64,000 nt of DNA, taken from positions 248,001 to 312,000 of the forward strand of contig NZ_UNRA01000002.1 in NCBI RefSeq assembly GCF_900537075.1, given 5' to 3'. Each line of letters starts with the position of its first letter. Positions within the stretch are counted from its first letter, which is position 1. Shown here piece by piece: positions 27,091-36,258 of this stretch. The stretch is from Tropicibacter sp. Alg240-R139 (GTDB taxonomy: Bacteria > Pseudomonadota > Alphaproteobacteria > Rhodobacterales > Rhodobacteraceae). Both the position numbers and the translations under genes were made by a program. The notes under the pieces are model-generated. The model was given only the letters and a program-made list of their open reading frames with translations, was not told the origin of the DNA and made no database searches.

Positions 27091-27101
27091 TTATCTTAAC
27101 C
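27085..27101. repeat. Left attachment junction (attL): 6 bp core plus 11 bp arm
   Basis: Core GGGTTC (27085-27090) belongs to the tRNA; the arm TTATCTTAACC (27091-27101) belongs to the element. The arm is the exact reverse complement of the right-end arm at 62652-62662, and the same core recurs at 62663-62668. Confidence 0.92.
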
Positions 27102-27269
27102 TATTTGACAAAAGTTTTAACGCTCGCTGAAACTCCTTTATACCTTGTTGAAAAAATAGAGTTATAAGCCGACAATCGCTGCTTCCTCGCGTAACCCACA
27201 GGAAAGTTATAATACTCTCAACGGATGTGCTGGTTGAACACGTGTCTGTCAGGCGGTTTTGTAGAGCAA

Positions 27270-27336
27270 GGTGCCTTGGTATGCGCGCTCTCCAAAAAGC
27301 TGGCGTATACCAAGGCACCATGGCCCGCAGGGCCAT
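27270..27336. repeat. Long imperfect hairpin followed by a second short hairpin
   Basis: GGTGCCTTGGTATGCGC (27270-27286) pairs with 27303-27319 over 17 positions with one G-T pair and a 16 nt loop. Immediately after, ATGGCCC (27320-27326) pairs with GGGCCAT (27330-27336) around GCA. The structure is near the left end of the element, in the 3' region of the defence gene. There is no adjoining T-run. The remaining 27102-27386 holds no gene. Confidence 0.8.
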
Positions 27337-27386
27337 TCTCATCAGATGTCATCTCGGCTCCCGCAATTTTTTTTGCACAGGAAACC

Positions 27387-30353
27387 TTACTTAACGCGAA
27401 GTCTCCTTTGTCGTTCGAGAAAAGCGTCTTCTCCTCCCTCGAGGATGTTGCAAACAGCCGTGCGGATCGTGAGGTTTTCAAGGCCGCCCGAAATATACTT
27501 TATTAATGGCAGGCCACTTGGCTGATGCTCTCCTGCCTCTGCTACAATGATTTGATCCGCGTCAGTATTGATCACAAGATTGGCGTTGTGGGTCACCATA
27601 ATGACTTGTCGCTTTGCCTTAGCCGCAACGAAAAGTGGCACGAGTTCTTCAAATACAGACTTCGGATCAAGATTTTCTTCGGGCTGGTCTATAATTAGCG
27701 GCCTGTCGTCTGTCTCATCCAGAGCCAGATACAATAGCAGTAGCACTATGCCGCGCGTTCCAGGTGAAAGCTTTCTAATGTCGACGCCATCGTAGAATAG
27801 ATCATACTGAACTGAGATGTGGTTAGTGCCGAATAGCCAGTGGGCGAACCGTTGCGACCACGCGTGGAAATCGTCTTTTTGGCTCGGCTCAAAGGGTGCG
27901 TGTGCAAGAAGGTCTTTCCAGTATTTGGAAATGAATTTTGTCATTGCAGCTTGGACTTCCGTCGCATCACCACTGGTCCAAACTGGCGCCAGTGTTTGAC
28001 TTATTACGCTGGTCAGACTTCCTCGCCCATTGAAAGGACCCGCTTTTCTTCTGTCGAGAAGGTTCTCTTCAGCAAAAGCTCCCCATTGCTCAAAATCGAC
28101 AATTCGGCGAACAGAGAAGCCAAGCTTGTTAAGTGTGCCCTGAGCTTCAGTCAATCGTGTCATGAGCGGACCATATAGATCGCAGAGAGCTGTTTGTTCG
28201 TTGATGATTGCTTGAAATACAAGGCCATAGGCGGTGTCTCTTTCAGTTTGCAGATCTTTTCTGCGAGACACCGCTCCGACTGCATCGTTGAGCTTCGCTT
28301 CGAGTGCGTGAAGCGCTGACGTTTCTTGCGCGATGCGCTTGGTCAATACTGTATAGTTGTCGCGAACAATCTTGTCAGCGCTGAACAACGCCTCGAGGCG
28401 GCCCATCTCCGCAGCTATCGTATTGAGTTTCAGAGTCCCAAGATCAGTTCCATCTTCAATTAGCGGGCAATTCGGATCAGAGATTTCAATTTTTGACCCA
28501 GACAAGGAGGAAATTTCACCATTGACCCAGGCCAAATAACTACTCAAACTTTCGTCTACATTCCCCTTGTAGATCAGCATGAAGTCATCCCATTGCTTAG
28601 GTGACAAACCGCTTTGTGCGTGTTTACCTTGCGCTTCCCGGAGCATTTCTGGGGCTTTGGTAGATCGTAAACTCTGAACCTCGTCTTGCATCGCCAAAAA
28701 AGTTCTTCGCTGGCTCCCAAGCGTTTGAATCTTTGATCTCAAGCCCTGGGCAACTTCGCCAAGCTCTGCATGACGCTTTACTTGCGCCTCCGTCCCTTTT
28801 ACCGCCAGCTTTGAGAGGTCGGATTTGTAATTCTCGATCAATCCCTTTTTTTGCTCAACTTGCGCAGTGAGCAATTCGACCTGTCTTTCCTTCTCAAGTT
28901 CGCTGGCAATCCGGTCTGATATCGCAGCGATTGCCTCTACTTCCCTTGCTCGGGCTTGTTGGAATCTTCTTGTGCGGTGATCACGAAGTTCTGCAAAATC
29001 AATTGCACCATCTCGGCTATCTTCATCATGTGCTGAGAAAATCACTCGCTCAATTTCAGAAATCAGCCCATCTGAAACACCTGTCGAAGAACAAAGTTCT
29101 TCGACGAACTGTTGAGACAAGTATCGCGCCCGCGGTGCAGATAAGTGACCATTGCAGTCGCGACCGTCGAGTGCGAAGGCGCTGATGGCTCCGCCCCCCC
29201 AATTCAATGTTACAGCGGCATCTTCAATGAGAGGTCGGGCACGCGCCAAGAATGAGGGACTCCTGTTGTCATCGGCATTCCATGCTTCCTCTGGAATTGC
29301 GTCACAACCAGCAGCAATCATATCCGCAAGTGCAGTTTTTCCGGATCCCCTTGCGCCAATAATAGCGACTAATCCGCAATTGAGAGGAAATTCGTTAACT
29401 TCCAACCAATCAGCTTCATTGACTGAAATCTCTGTGATGACTTGAGATGGCATAGCTGATGTGGGGGGCCGCTCTCCGACAAAAGCACGGCCTTCTGGAA
29501 CGATACAAGCTTGGCGGAGTGCATCAAATTCCAGTTCACCTTTTATCCAAGAGTACCTTTCGTGAGCAGGAACGCCCACGGTTTTTTGGTCATGGGCGTC
29601 GCTGCCATGTAAACAAGGTTTGCAGCCTCCGTAGCGCTCAGCCAACTGGTTTGGGGATACAGCACCTTTTCCAAACCAGAACAGTCTTTGTGCTTCACTA
29701 CTCGCGAAAATAATGTCGGCAAACTTTTCAATTTCTTGTCGGATAGTTGCATCAGCTGCCTGTCTGACACCAGAAGTCCCATCTCCTGCGGCACCAGCCA
29801 TTCCGACAAGGATATTGTTCTCCGCCCACTCGCTTGATTGGAGTACGGACCTCAATTGAGAGAAGCTAACTTTGAACTGTGTTGCTCCATGCGAAAGTGC
29901 GGCCCTATCATCGGAAATTCTATTGTCGGCCCTTTTTCCTAAGCGAATAAGGTCTTCACGCGTACAGCTAAATGTGTCGCCAAATGCTTGAAACTGCAGG
30001 CGCAATAACAGCCTGTGCAGCTGCTCGAGATGATCTCCATCTTCGGGGCTGACAAGCAAGTGAGCATTGACAAAACCAGCCTTAGCCGCAACGTCCAGGC
30101 GAAGCTCAACATTAGGGAAGACCAGTTTAACACTGGGTAGTCGCCCTTCATCTTTCTTTTTCAAAACCAATTCGTAGGAATCGGTGACATAGTAATCTGT
30201 GATCGCTATCGCTTCGATCATTGGGTTGCTTGTTTCGATAGACGTCAAATAGATTTCCCAAGGGTCACCTTTACCAAACTGGTCGTTCAAAATCGTTCCA
30301 GGCGTATGAATATGTGGTTCCCAGCGGTGCCATTGTGACCCTCTATTGAACAT
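27387..30353 (-). CDS. PHP-domain/SMC-like ATPase fusion, Ppl/TrlF-type anti-phage defence protein
   Basis: 988-residue protein joining an N-terminal PHP phosphoesterase domain to an SMC/ABC-like ATPase. PHP motifs are EPHIHTPG (H14, H16), AIAITDYY, PNVEL and GSDAHD. The ATPase has Walker A GARGSGKTALAD (about residue 335), a long coiled-coil middle (about 440-720), a signature-like SPGTRG, Walker B LIIDQPEENLDP (about 890) and the H-loop MVTHNANL. This architecture is that of the single-gene Ppl defence system and of NCBI's TrlF family. It is at the left edge of the element, reading outward, and is AT-rich relative to the host. The phages it acts on are unknown. Confidence 0.85.
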   Translation of the reverse strand: MFNRGSQWHRWEPHIHTPGTILNDQFGKGDPWEIYLTSIETSNPMIEAIAITDYYVTDSYELVLKKKDEGRLPSVKLVFPNVELRLDVAAKAGFVNAHLLVSPEDGDHLEQLHRLLLRLQFQAFGDTFSCTREDLIRLGKRADNRISDDRAALSHGATQFKVSFSQLRSVLQSSEWAENNILVGMAGAAGDGTSGVRQAADATIRQEIEKFADIIFASSEAQRLFWFGKGAVSPNQLAERYGGCKPCLHGSDAHDQKTVGVPAHERYSWIKGELEFDALRQACIVPEGRAFVGERPPTSAMPSQVITEISVNEADWLEVNEFPLNCGLVAIIGARGSGKTALADMIAAGCDAIPEEAWNADDNRSPSFLARARPLIEDAAVTLNWGGGAISAFALDGRDCNGHLSAPRARYLSQQFVEELCSSTGVSDGLISEIERVIFSAHDEDSRDGAIDFAELRDHRTRRFQQARAREVEAIAAISDRIASELEKERQVELLTAQVEQKKGLIENYKSDLSKLAVKGTEAQVKRHAELGEVAQGLRSKIQTLGSQRRTFLAMQDEVQSLRSTKAPEMLREAQGKHAQSGLSPKQWDDFMLIYKGNVDESLSSYLAWVNGEISSLSGSKIEISDPNCPLIEDGTDLGTLKLNTIAAEMGRLEALFSADKIVRDNYTVLTKRIAQETSALHALEAKLNDAVGAVSRRKDLQTERDTAYGLVFQAIINEQTALCDLYGPLMTRLTEAQGTLNKLGFSVRRIVDFEQWGAFAEENLLDRRKAGPFNGRGSLTSVISQTLAPVWTSGDATEVQAAMTKFISKYWKDLLAHAPFEPSQKDDFHAWSQRFAHWLFGTNHISVQYDLFYDGVDIRKLSPGTRGIVLLLLYLALDETDDRPLIIDQPEENLDPKSVFEELVPLFVAAKAKRQVIMVTHNANLVINTDADQIIVAEAGEHQPSGLPLIKYISGGLENLTIRTAVCNILEGGEDAFLERQRRLRVK

Positions 30354-30639
30354 AATTGGTATCCTATTTCCGTGGCCGAGTTTTGAGCAATTTGATCGCT
30401 AAAGTTACGAACTCTCTGCGATGAACTTACCGCTTTGGTTGAACGAATAACAATGACCACACCAGAATAATCTCTCGCAACTCACTGAAAAACAATCACC
30501 ATCGGGCTCAGGAAACCATCATACCAATGGAAATTGGGCCGTTCTTGTACTAACAATCAACTTGGAGCGGTCAGATAGGGCCGCTCAAGAACACAAAACT
30601 CAGCACGAGAATATGGAGCAATTTTAGAGCGAACGGAAG

Positions 30640-32070
30640 ATGAAGCATTTTGAAAGATTGAAGGTTGAGAAGGGCGGCTATCAATTCACGCGTCTTCTCG
30701 ACCAAGAAGGCCATTTTGTGGTTCCGTTCGACGAATTCACCACTTACTTGATGAGTGCGGGCTATTCTCAGAACACAATTAGCCGCTACGGAGATGTTGT
30801 TGCCGTCTTTCTCGATTACCTGACCGAAGCCGGCGTTTACGGCCGCCCGGCAACTCATTTACAGATCAAGGAATCTGTTGAGCGCTACATAAGCATCAGA
30901 TTGACAGGTCGGGGCTTGCAACGGAGCTCACGCGCAAAGAACGGTACCCTGTCAAAGTGGGATAAGATCGCGGCGGATCTCGATCTCAAAACTCTATCAA
31001 GGGGTAGCCTCGAAAACACCAAAGCGGCAATAAACCTGTTCTTACAGCTGTCGGCGGAGAGGTATCGGTTGGAAGTCGAAGAAGCAGTCTTACGCGGTGT
31101 CAAAGTCAACGTGCTCCAAAGCCCGCGTGAGTTGTTCGATCTTAGGCACCGTACTATGTCGGCACGGGAACATAGTATGTTGGTAAAACGCTCAATGCTT
31201 GCTTCGGTGACCAGGCACAATCCCCAGGGTATTTCTGTTTCTGAAGGTTATCTCAAGCATAGATCAACCTCACAGAGTGCTTTGGTAGACCAGGATCATA
31301 TGGCTTTCCCAACCGAAATGATTGCCCCACTAATTGCGGGTGCGAGGAGTTGTCGCGACAGAGCTTATTGGTTGCTGTTAGTTGGAACAGGTCTGCGCAG
31401 CCACGAGGCCGAACAAATCAACTGGAAAGACGTGGACATTGAGCGTCGATTGGTGTTTGTGCATGATCCAGAAAAGCTACGTTACTCCAATACACTGCCT
31501 GGGGTTCATAAGTTAAGATTTAAGGGAAGGACAGTATCCCAAACCTTTTTTGTCCAACCGTTTAGAGACCAATTTTTCGACGCTTTGGAAGAATATGTAA
31601 GGTTTGAAGCCTTTCCGTGTGCTAACCACGGATTCGTTTTCCAAGACATTAGAACTGGTTTTGCCGGTAGACCTTTCTATCAGTTGTCAGATGCTTCCAA
31701 GGTAAAGGCCTTAGCGAAGGCGTGCGACAACGCAGGGGTCCCTCGAAAACCATCCGGGGCAAGATACGGCAGACATAGCCTGCGACACTGGTATGGTGTC
31801 TTCCTCCTAAATTTTCTTCCACTGCCTGATGGTTTCGGGTTGCGAATTGATGAAGTTCAAAGGCTCATGGGGCATAAGGATCGAAAGTCGACGGAGAAGT
31901 ATGCACGTGAAGACAAGTTGATACTCGAGAGTAAACTTGAGGCAGCGGATGCAATTCTAAGTAGCAGAGCGTCAGATATAAGAGACTTGCGCGAAATAAT
32001 AGCTGGTCGCTACGAGCATAGTGCCGAGGAAATTCGGAGGTCCATGATCAATGATCAACCTCTCGAATGA
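30640..32070 (+). CDS. Tyrosine recombinase, TnpA-like (first of a Tn554-like set)
   Basis: 476-residue site-specific integrase. An N-terminal SAM-like DNA-binding part (TTYLMSAGYSQNTISRYGDV) precedes the catalytic domain, with all core residues: R253 in GTGLRSHEAE, H379 and R382 in GRHSLRH, H in LMGHKD and Y421 in STEKYARED. It opens a three-gene unit; the next gene overlaps its end by 20 bp. It is presumed to catalyse insertion and excision at the 11-6-11 core sites at the element ends. The 286 bp upstream hold its promoter; no gene is seen there. Confidence 0.88.
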   Translation: MKHFERLKVEKGGYQFTRLLDQEGHFVVPFDEFTTYLMSAGYSQNTISRYGDVVAVFLDYLTEAGVYGRPATHLQIKESVERYISIRLTGRGLQRSSRAKNGTLSKWDKIAADLDLKTLSRGSLENTKAAINLFLQLSAERYRLEVEEAVLRGVKVNVLQSPRELFDLRHRTMSAREHSMLVKRSMLASVTRHNPQGISVSEGYLKHRSTSQSALVDQDHMAFPTEMIAPLIAGARSCRDRAYWLLLVGTGLRSHEAEQINWKDVDIERRLVFVHDPEKLRYSNTLPGVHKLRFKGRTVSQTFFVQPFRDQFFDALEEYVRFEAFPCANHGFVFQDIRTGFAGRPFYQLSDASKVKALAKACDNAGVPRKPSGARYGRHSLRHWYGVFLLNFLPLPDGFGLRIDEVQRLMGHKDRKSTEKYAREDKLILESKLEAADAILSSRASDIRDLREIIAGRYEHSAEEIRRSMINDQPLE

Positions 32071-35000
32071 CCTGCTTTTCTTAAGGCCGCCTTCTCGTTC
32101 ACAAATGCAGGCTACGCTTGAACGAATTAGTGAAAACATCTTGACGCCCGATCCGGCTAAAAGAAGCAGAAGCCAAGAGAGTAAGGCACGGTTATTTGAG
32201 AAATTCCGAGATGTAGTGTTGAAATACAATGACACGAGGAGGGTAGCGGAGGACGCTTTCTTGATCGGTCTGGGAGATCATCAATTCGAAATCAAACTGA
32301 GCTTTAAGACCGGTTTCAATAACTACAAAGTGGGCTCACAATACCACTGTATTTTGAAAGGACTTGCACGCAACTTAATGTTTCAGTTTTGGTGTGAGAA
32401 ACGACTGATACTTCCTTACAAGTTCAACTTTCAAAGATCAGTGGCTTCTCAAACACGTGTGAATTCGGCCTCGGAAGTCGCCAAGTTTCTGTCGGGTTAT
32501 GAGGCGGATCAAAGGGCGCAGGCAAAGCACGGCCATTTGATCCAGAAGCGAATGAACTCGCATTGTTGGGTTTGGCTGCACACGACAAGCTGGGTCAATT
32601 TTTCGGATATTTCGCTTGATGACGCCGAACTTCTTTGTCGGGAGATGGCGCGTCGCGTTCACTCCGAGACCGAGACAAATTCGCCTTCATCTGTCGGAGC
32701 ATTCTTGTCAGTTGTGAAGGAAAGCTTCCCGTCGAAAGTCAGTTTTTCTGCCACCGATTGGTTGGCGATCTCTGCGAAGATCCAAGCCGAAGGATTGAAG
32801 TCTGCGGCCGCTACCAAGGCCAAGATGCATTTGCGCCATGAGGATGATGCCATCCTCAGTCAGTTGATCGACACTTCAAGGGAGGATGGCTTTTTTGCCA
32901 TCAATCCAGATCTTGATGGGACGAAATACCAACTGTCAGAGACCGATCTGCTCAGGTGGGAAAAGCTCTTTGCAGAATTTCTGGAGTACCGGCAAAGTAT
33001 AAGAGGGTTTGAGGATCTCAAGGGGATATCGGTCTCGTTGCGAAAGCTTTCGAGTTATATTGGATACTACCTTCCCAGCATGCTTGCCGAGAAAAATGTC
33101 CCTTCGAAATACGCGATAAAGGCACCAAGAGAATTTCGCAGAAAGCTGCACGTGGTTGGCGACGTCGAAAATCTTTCTGTTCCAACATTTATGGCGTTCC
33201 TGAAGGAGTTCTCATCGGTTAACGCGACACGGAGGGTCTGGATTGGCCACGCTGAAAACTTCTTCGCTTGGTTGGCCGCAACCTACTCGGAGCCCGAGTT
33301 TCGAGAGTTCGCCGGGCCAGATTTTAGAAATCCATTCGATCGCAAGTTTGATCTTCCAAGATCAAAAAAAGTATACGTAACAAATAAAAAGCCTATCAAT
33401 AGAGCTACTCTGCCGCATTTACTGCTCTGGCTTTATGAAATCGAGAAGTTCGGTGTCCTTTTGCAGGGGAAAGAGCTCGCTGGAGAAATCTCATTTAAAA
33501 AAAGCAGAACTATCCAAAACGTTGACCGTTTTGTGGATTGTCGCGATTTTGGGCTCAGTCTTCAATATGATTACATGGAAGAGAGGTTTCCCATTTTCCA
33601 GGTTCCGTTGCATTTATTCCGTAGCGGAAATACTTCGGGAGCGATTTGGCTGTCTCATCTTCGTTGGCAAATTTTTACTTTAGAGACAGGACTGCGCCAT
33701 CAGGCTACCCAGTGGATGGACCATCGCACATGGGACTTACAAGCTGGTCAAGACAAGGATCGTTCGGTGAAGCGGCTTTGGGTTAACACTGACAAAACCC
33801 ATGATGCCTTTGAGATCCCAATTCTCAAACGGGTCTATGATCTTCTTTTGCGACAACAAGAACAAGAGGACCGTAGCGGAAACTCATATGTAAATGTTCC
33901 ATATGAGAAACGCCAGCATAGCCGTTTCCCAGATGTCCAGCATCTCTTCCGGTCGCATAAGGGAACTTACATAAGTGATTCAGGCTATCATCGCTATTGG
34001 GGGCAATTACTCTATGCATTTCAGGGTTACATATGTCGAACTGGCTTGGGTTTGCCTCCAGTTGTTCGATTTGACAAACCAGAAGACGGTAGCCCGAAAA
34101 TTAAGCTCGATACCCGTTCGAAATCACCGGTCTGCGAACTCTCATTAAAACTTGAACATACGCCTCATTCATGTCGCGTCTCGTTTATTACGCATAGATC
34201 CCCTTTTGTCGACTTGGGCAGCATCGCCAAACAAGTTGGACACAAAAGCCCAGTGGCCACGGCCCATTATTGCTACCCGGATTTCGCTGAACTTTCTACA
34301 AAGCTCGAAGAATCCGACATGTTAGTCGAACAACAAAGCAAACCAACAATCAGTTCGGGGCCCGCTTTCATCAAGGCGAGTGAACAGAATTCCCGACTGC
34401 GAAAGTCGTTTGAAAGCGATAGACGTAGAACAATCATGGATTTTGGAATGGTTAATCTATCGTCAATTCACGATGAAGGCGAGAGTGGAATAGACATGCT
34501 ACGTGCGTCACGAGCCTCTGAAATAGTTTTTAGGGACACACATATCTGTCCAATTGGAGAAGACTGCTCTCAAGAGGTCATTGAGGATGGTGGCGAAGCA
34601 ATGCGATGTGGTGCGTGCCGGTTCGCCTGTAAATCTGTGGATCATTTGCCTGCTATTGAAGCGAAGAGAAATTCTCTTCTCGCACGGATTCAAGTCAGTG
34701 TTGGTCTCCTGAGAGCTGTAAACAAGGTTCAAAGCAGGTCTTCAGAGCGACAGCAAATCCATAGAAAAATTGAACTGGATACTCGAGAACTGCTTGGTTG
34801 GACACAAACGGCAGAAATCCTTCGCGGTTTTTTGGCTGAGAAGATCCCGAAAGGCCGCTTCTTTACCAATGAGCCTGAGATTGTTCGAAATCATCTGCGT
34901 AGGGTCGTCAGAAAGAGCTCTCAGCAGGAGTTCTTGTTGCAGAGAATTCTTGAGGCAGATTACTTTCCTGCACTGGCCTCTGACGAGCTGAGATTGAAGT

Positions 35001-35206
35001 CCAGCAGGCTTTTTCGAAAACTTCTATCCAGTTCTTTTCCAAAGGACATTGCAGGTGACGACGACCCCGACTTTGAAATCAAAACCATTGCTTCTGCAAT
35101 CTATCTGCGCCTGAAAGCGGGGAATATTAAATTGGCAGATGTCGCCTCCGAAATTGAGAACAAGGGGGACATGCCCCTGGTTCCAGCCAACAAATCACAA
35201 CATTAA
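32051..35206 (+). CDS. Large tyrosine recombinase, TnpB-like, with a Cys cluster
   Basis: 1051-residue recombinase, long for the family. Catalytic residues are R549 (TGLRHQATQW), H706 and R709 (PHSCRVSF), H731 (VGHKSP) and Y740 (TAHYCYP). After the catalytic domain is a five-Cys cluster: C833, C839, C853, C856 and C860 (ICPIGEDC ... RCGACRFAC), probably metal-binding. A basic coiled-coil-prone tail follows. It overlaps the TnpA-like gene by 20 bp and is followed after 9 bp by the TnpC-like gene. AGA codons are frequent (for example two within 32163-32171), unlike the host backbone. Confidence 0.85.
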   Translation: MINLSNDLLFLRPPSRSQMQATLERISENILTPDPAKRSRSQESKARLFEKFRDVVLKYNDTRRVAEDAFLIGLGDHQFEIKLSFKTGFNNYKVGSQYHCILKGLARNLMFQFWCEKRLILPYKFNFQRSVASQTRVNSASEVAKFLSGYEADQRAQAKHGHLIQKRMNSHCWVWLHTTSWVNFSDISLDDAELLCREMARRVHSETETNSPSSVGAFLSVVKESFPSKVSFSATDWLAISAKIQAEGLKSAAATKAKMHLRHEDDAILSQLIDTSREDGFFAINPDLDGTKYQLSETDLLRWEKLFAEFLEYRQSIRGFEDLKGISVSLRKLSSYIGYYLPSMLAEKNVPSKYAIKAPREFRRKLHVVGDVENLSVPTFMAFLKEFSSVNATRRVWIGHAENFFAWLAATYSEPEFREFAGPDFRNPFDRKFDLPRSKKVYVTNKKPINRATLPHLLLWLYEIEKFGVLLQGKELAGEISFKKSRTIQNVDRFVDCRDFGLSLQYDYMEERFPIFQVPLHLFRSGNTSGAIWLSHLRWQIFTLETGLRHQATQWMDHRTWDLQAGQDKDRSVKRLWVNTDKTHDAFEIPILKRVYDLLLRQQEQEDRSGNSYVNVPYEKRQHSRFPDVQHLFRSHKGTYISDSGYHRYWGQLLYAFQGYICRTGLGLPPVVRFDKPEDGSPKIKLDTRSKSPVCELSLKLEHTPHSCRVSFITHRSPFVDLGSIAKQVGHKSPVATAHYCYPDFAELSTKLEESDMLVEQQSKPTISSGPAFIKASEQNSRLRKSFESDRRRTIMDFGMVNLSSIHDEGESGIDMLRASRASEIVFRDTHICPIGEDCSQEVIEDGGEAMRCGACRFACKSVDHLPAIEAKRNSLLARIQVSVGLLRAVNKVQSRSSERQQIHRKIELDTRELLGWTQTAEILRGFLAEKIPKGRFFTNEPEIVRNHLRRVVRKSSQQEFLLQRILEADYFPALASDELRLKSSRLFRKLLSSSFPKDIAGDDDPDFEIKTIASAIYLRLKAGNIKLADVASEIENKGDMPLVPANKSQH

Positions 35207-35215
35207 GGAGGTACA

Positions 35216-35830
35216 ATGGGAGCTCCAAAGGGATCCTACAATGCAAGGGCTTTTCACGAAGAGAGAAGGAAAAAAACTCTTCATAAACTGAAGGCAGAGT
35301 TGCGCAAAATAAGAAAGTCAAAGGCCCGTTTTGACACAATAACAGTGCTTTCCCAGGCCGTAGGCGAAAGAATTGGGGTCTCTGACGTGACACTGCGATC
35401 GCCAAAAAACGTTTACAGGGAACATCTATCCAACCACCTTCTTGAGCAAGAAGGTGGGAAGCATCTGCTTTCGACGCCGGAGCGGAGAATATTGGTTTTA
35501 GAGAGTGAAATTAGAACTCTGCGGCTTGAGAACTCCAACCAGAAAGTGAAGCTGAAGCTGCTTACTGAGGCTCTTAGTAAAAGTGATACAGTGAATGAGG
35601 TGCCTAAAGAAACGGGGCATGCAGGCGCTGAAACAACTGGTTGCTGGTTGGACGAGTTTGAATGCACGGCGACATTAGTATCAATTTTGATGAGGCATGT
35701 TGGTGGCTTGGAGGTTGACACTGAAAACGGGGTCGTCGTTGATACTGCATCTGCGTCCGGAAACGACCCGATTGCTGGGCCAAACGTATGCCTTCCGTAC
35801 GTTAAATGGTGCATGGGCAATAGGAAGTAA
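35216..35830 (+). CDS. Small TnpC-like accessory protein of the recombinase set
   Basis: 204-residue protein with a very basic N-terminus (RRKKTLHKLKAELRKIRKSK), a helix-turn-helix-like stretch (VGERIGVSDVTLRSPKNVYR) and a coiled coil (ILVLESEIRTLRLENSNQKV). This is the layout of Tn554 TnpC, which helps set insertion orientation and efficiency. AAGGAGG lies 5 bases before the ATG and the gene follows the TnpB-like gene by 9 bp. The C-terminal 60 residues have no recognised match and may be element-specific. Confidence 0.72.
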   Translation: MGAPKGSYNARAFHEERRKKTLHKLKAELRKIRKSKARFDTITVLSQAVGERIGVSDVTLRSPKNVYREHLSNHLLEQEGGKHLLSTPERRILVLESEIRTLRLENSNQKVKLKLLTEALSKSDTVNEVPKETGHAGAETTGCWLDEFECTATLVSILMRHVGGLEVDTENGVVVDTASASGNDPIAGPNVCLPYVKWCMGNRK

Positions 35831-35919
35831 GGTTTCCTTCGAACCCCGCCCGTAAACCTTTATCTGACTAAAACGCGGCTACAGGTCCAAGATCGGCGAA
35901 GGCAGCTATCCTTTACAAG

Positions 35920-36177
35920 CTACAGCCTATGATCTTTTGGAGTTTTGAGTTTGATTTCGCGCAAGACCTCCTCGGGTGGAAATGACAAAGCTCGGCAGAG
36001 GACTATGAGTTCGACGACATCAATTCGTCGCTCGCCGCTTTCTATCCTCGCTATCATTGATTGATGGCAGAACAACCTTTTAGCAAGGTCTTGCTGTGAA
36101 AGCCCTTGCTCCTTGCGGAGCTGTATCAGCTTGTCGCGAAGTGCTTGTTGAGCCTCGCTTCTTATTGTCTTTGCCAT
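35920..36177 (-). CDS. XRE-family (Cro/C1-type) transcriptional regulator
   Basis: 85-residue DNA-binding protein with a clear HTH_3 domain: LIQLRKEQGLSQQDLAKRLF then QSMIARIESGERRIDVVEL, the standard Xre helix pattern. ATG 36177 is used; the frame extends three codons to a TTG. It is divergent from the hypothetical gene at 36259, with AT-rich inverted repeats between them that are its likely operator. Within the element it could control that gene and the exonuclease-like gene, or itself. Confidence 0.85.
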   Translation of the reverse strand: MAKTIRSEAQQALRDKLIQLRKEQGLSQQDLAKRLFCHQSMIARIESGERRIDVVELIVLCRALSFPPEEVLREIKLKTPKDHRL

Positions 36178-36208
36178 TGTCGCCAAACCTTTGATGCTTG
36201 ACGACCCG

Positions 36209-36244
36209 TAATCTGAATTTTAGATTATCTAAAAAGTAGATAAT
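36209..36244. promoter_or_regulatory. Overlapping inverted repeats between divergent genes (putative XRE operator)
   Basis: TAATCT (36209-36214) pairs with AGATTA (36222-36227), and ATTATCTA (36224-36231) pairs perfectly with TAGATAAT (36237-36244). These AT-rich palindromes overlap and occupy most of the space between the XRE gene and the gene at 36259, a usual place for autoregulation. Confidence 0.6.
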
Positions 36245-36258
36245 GCGCCGGAGATGCC

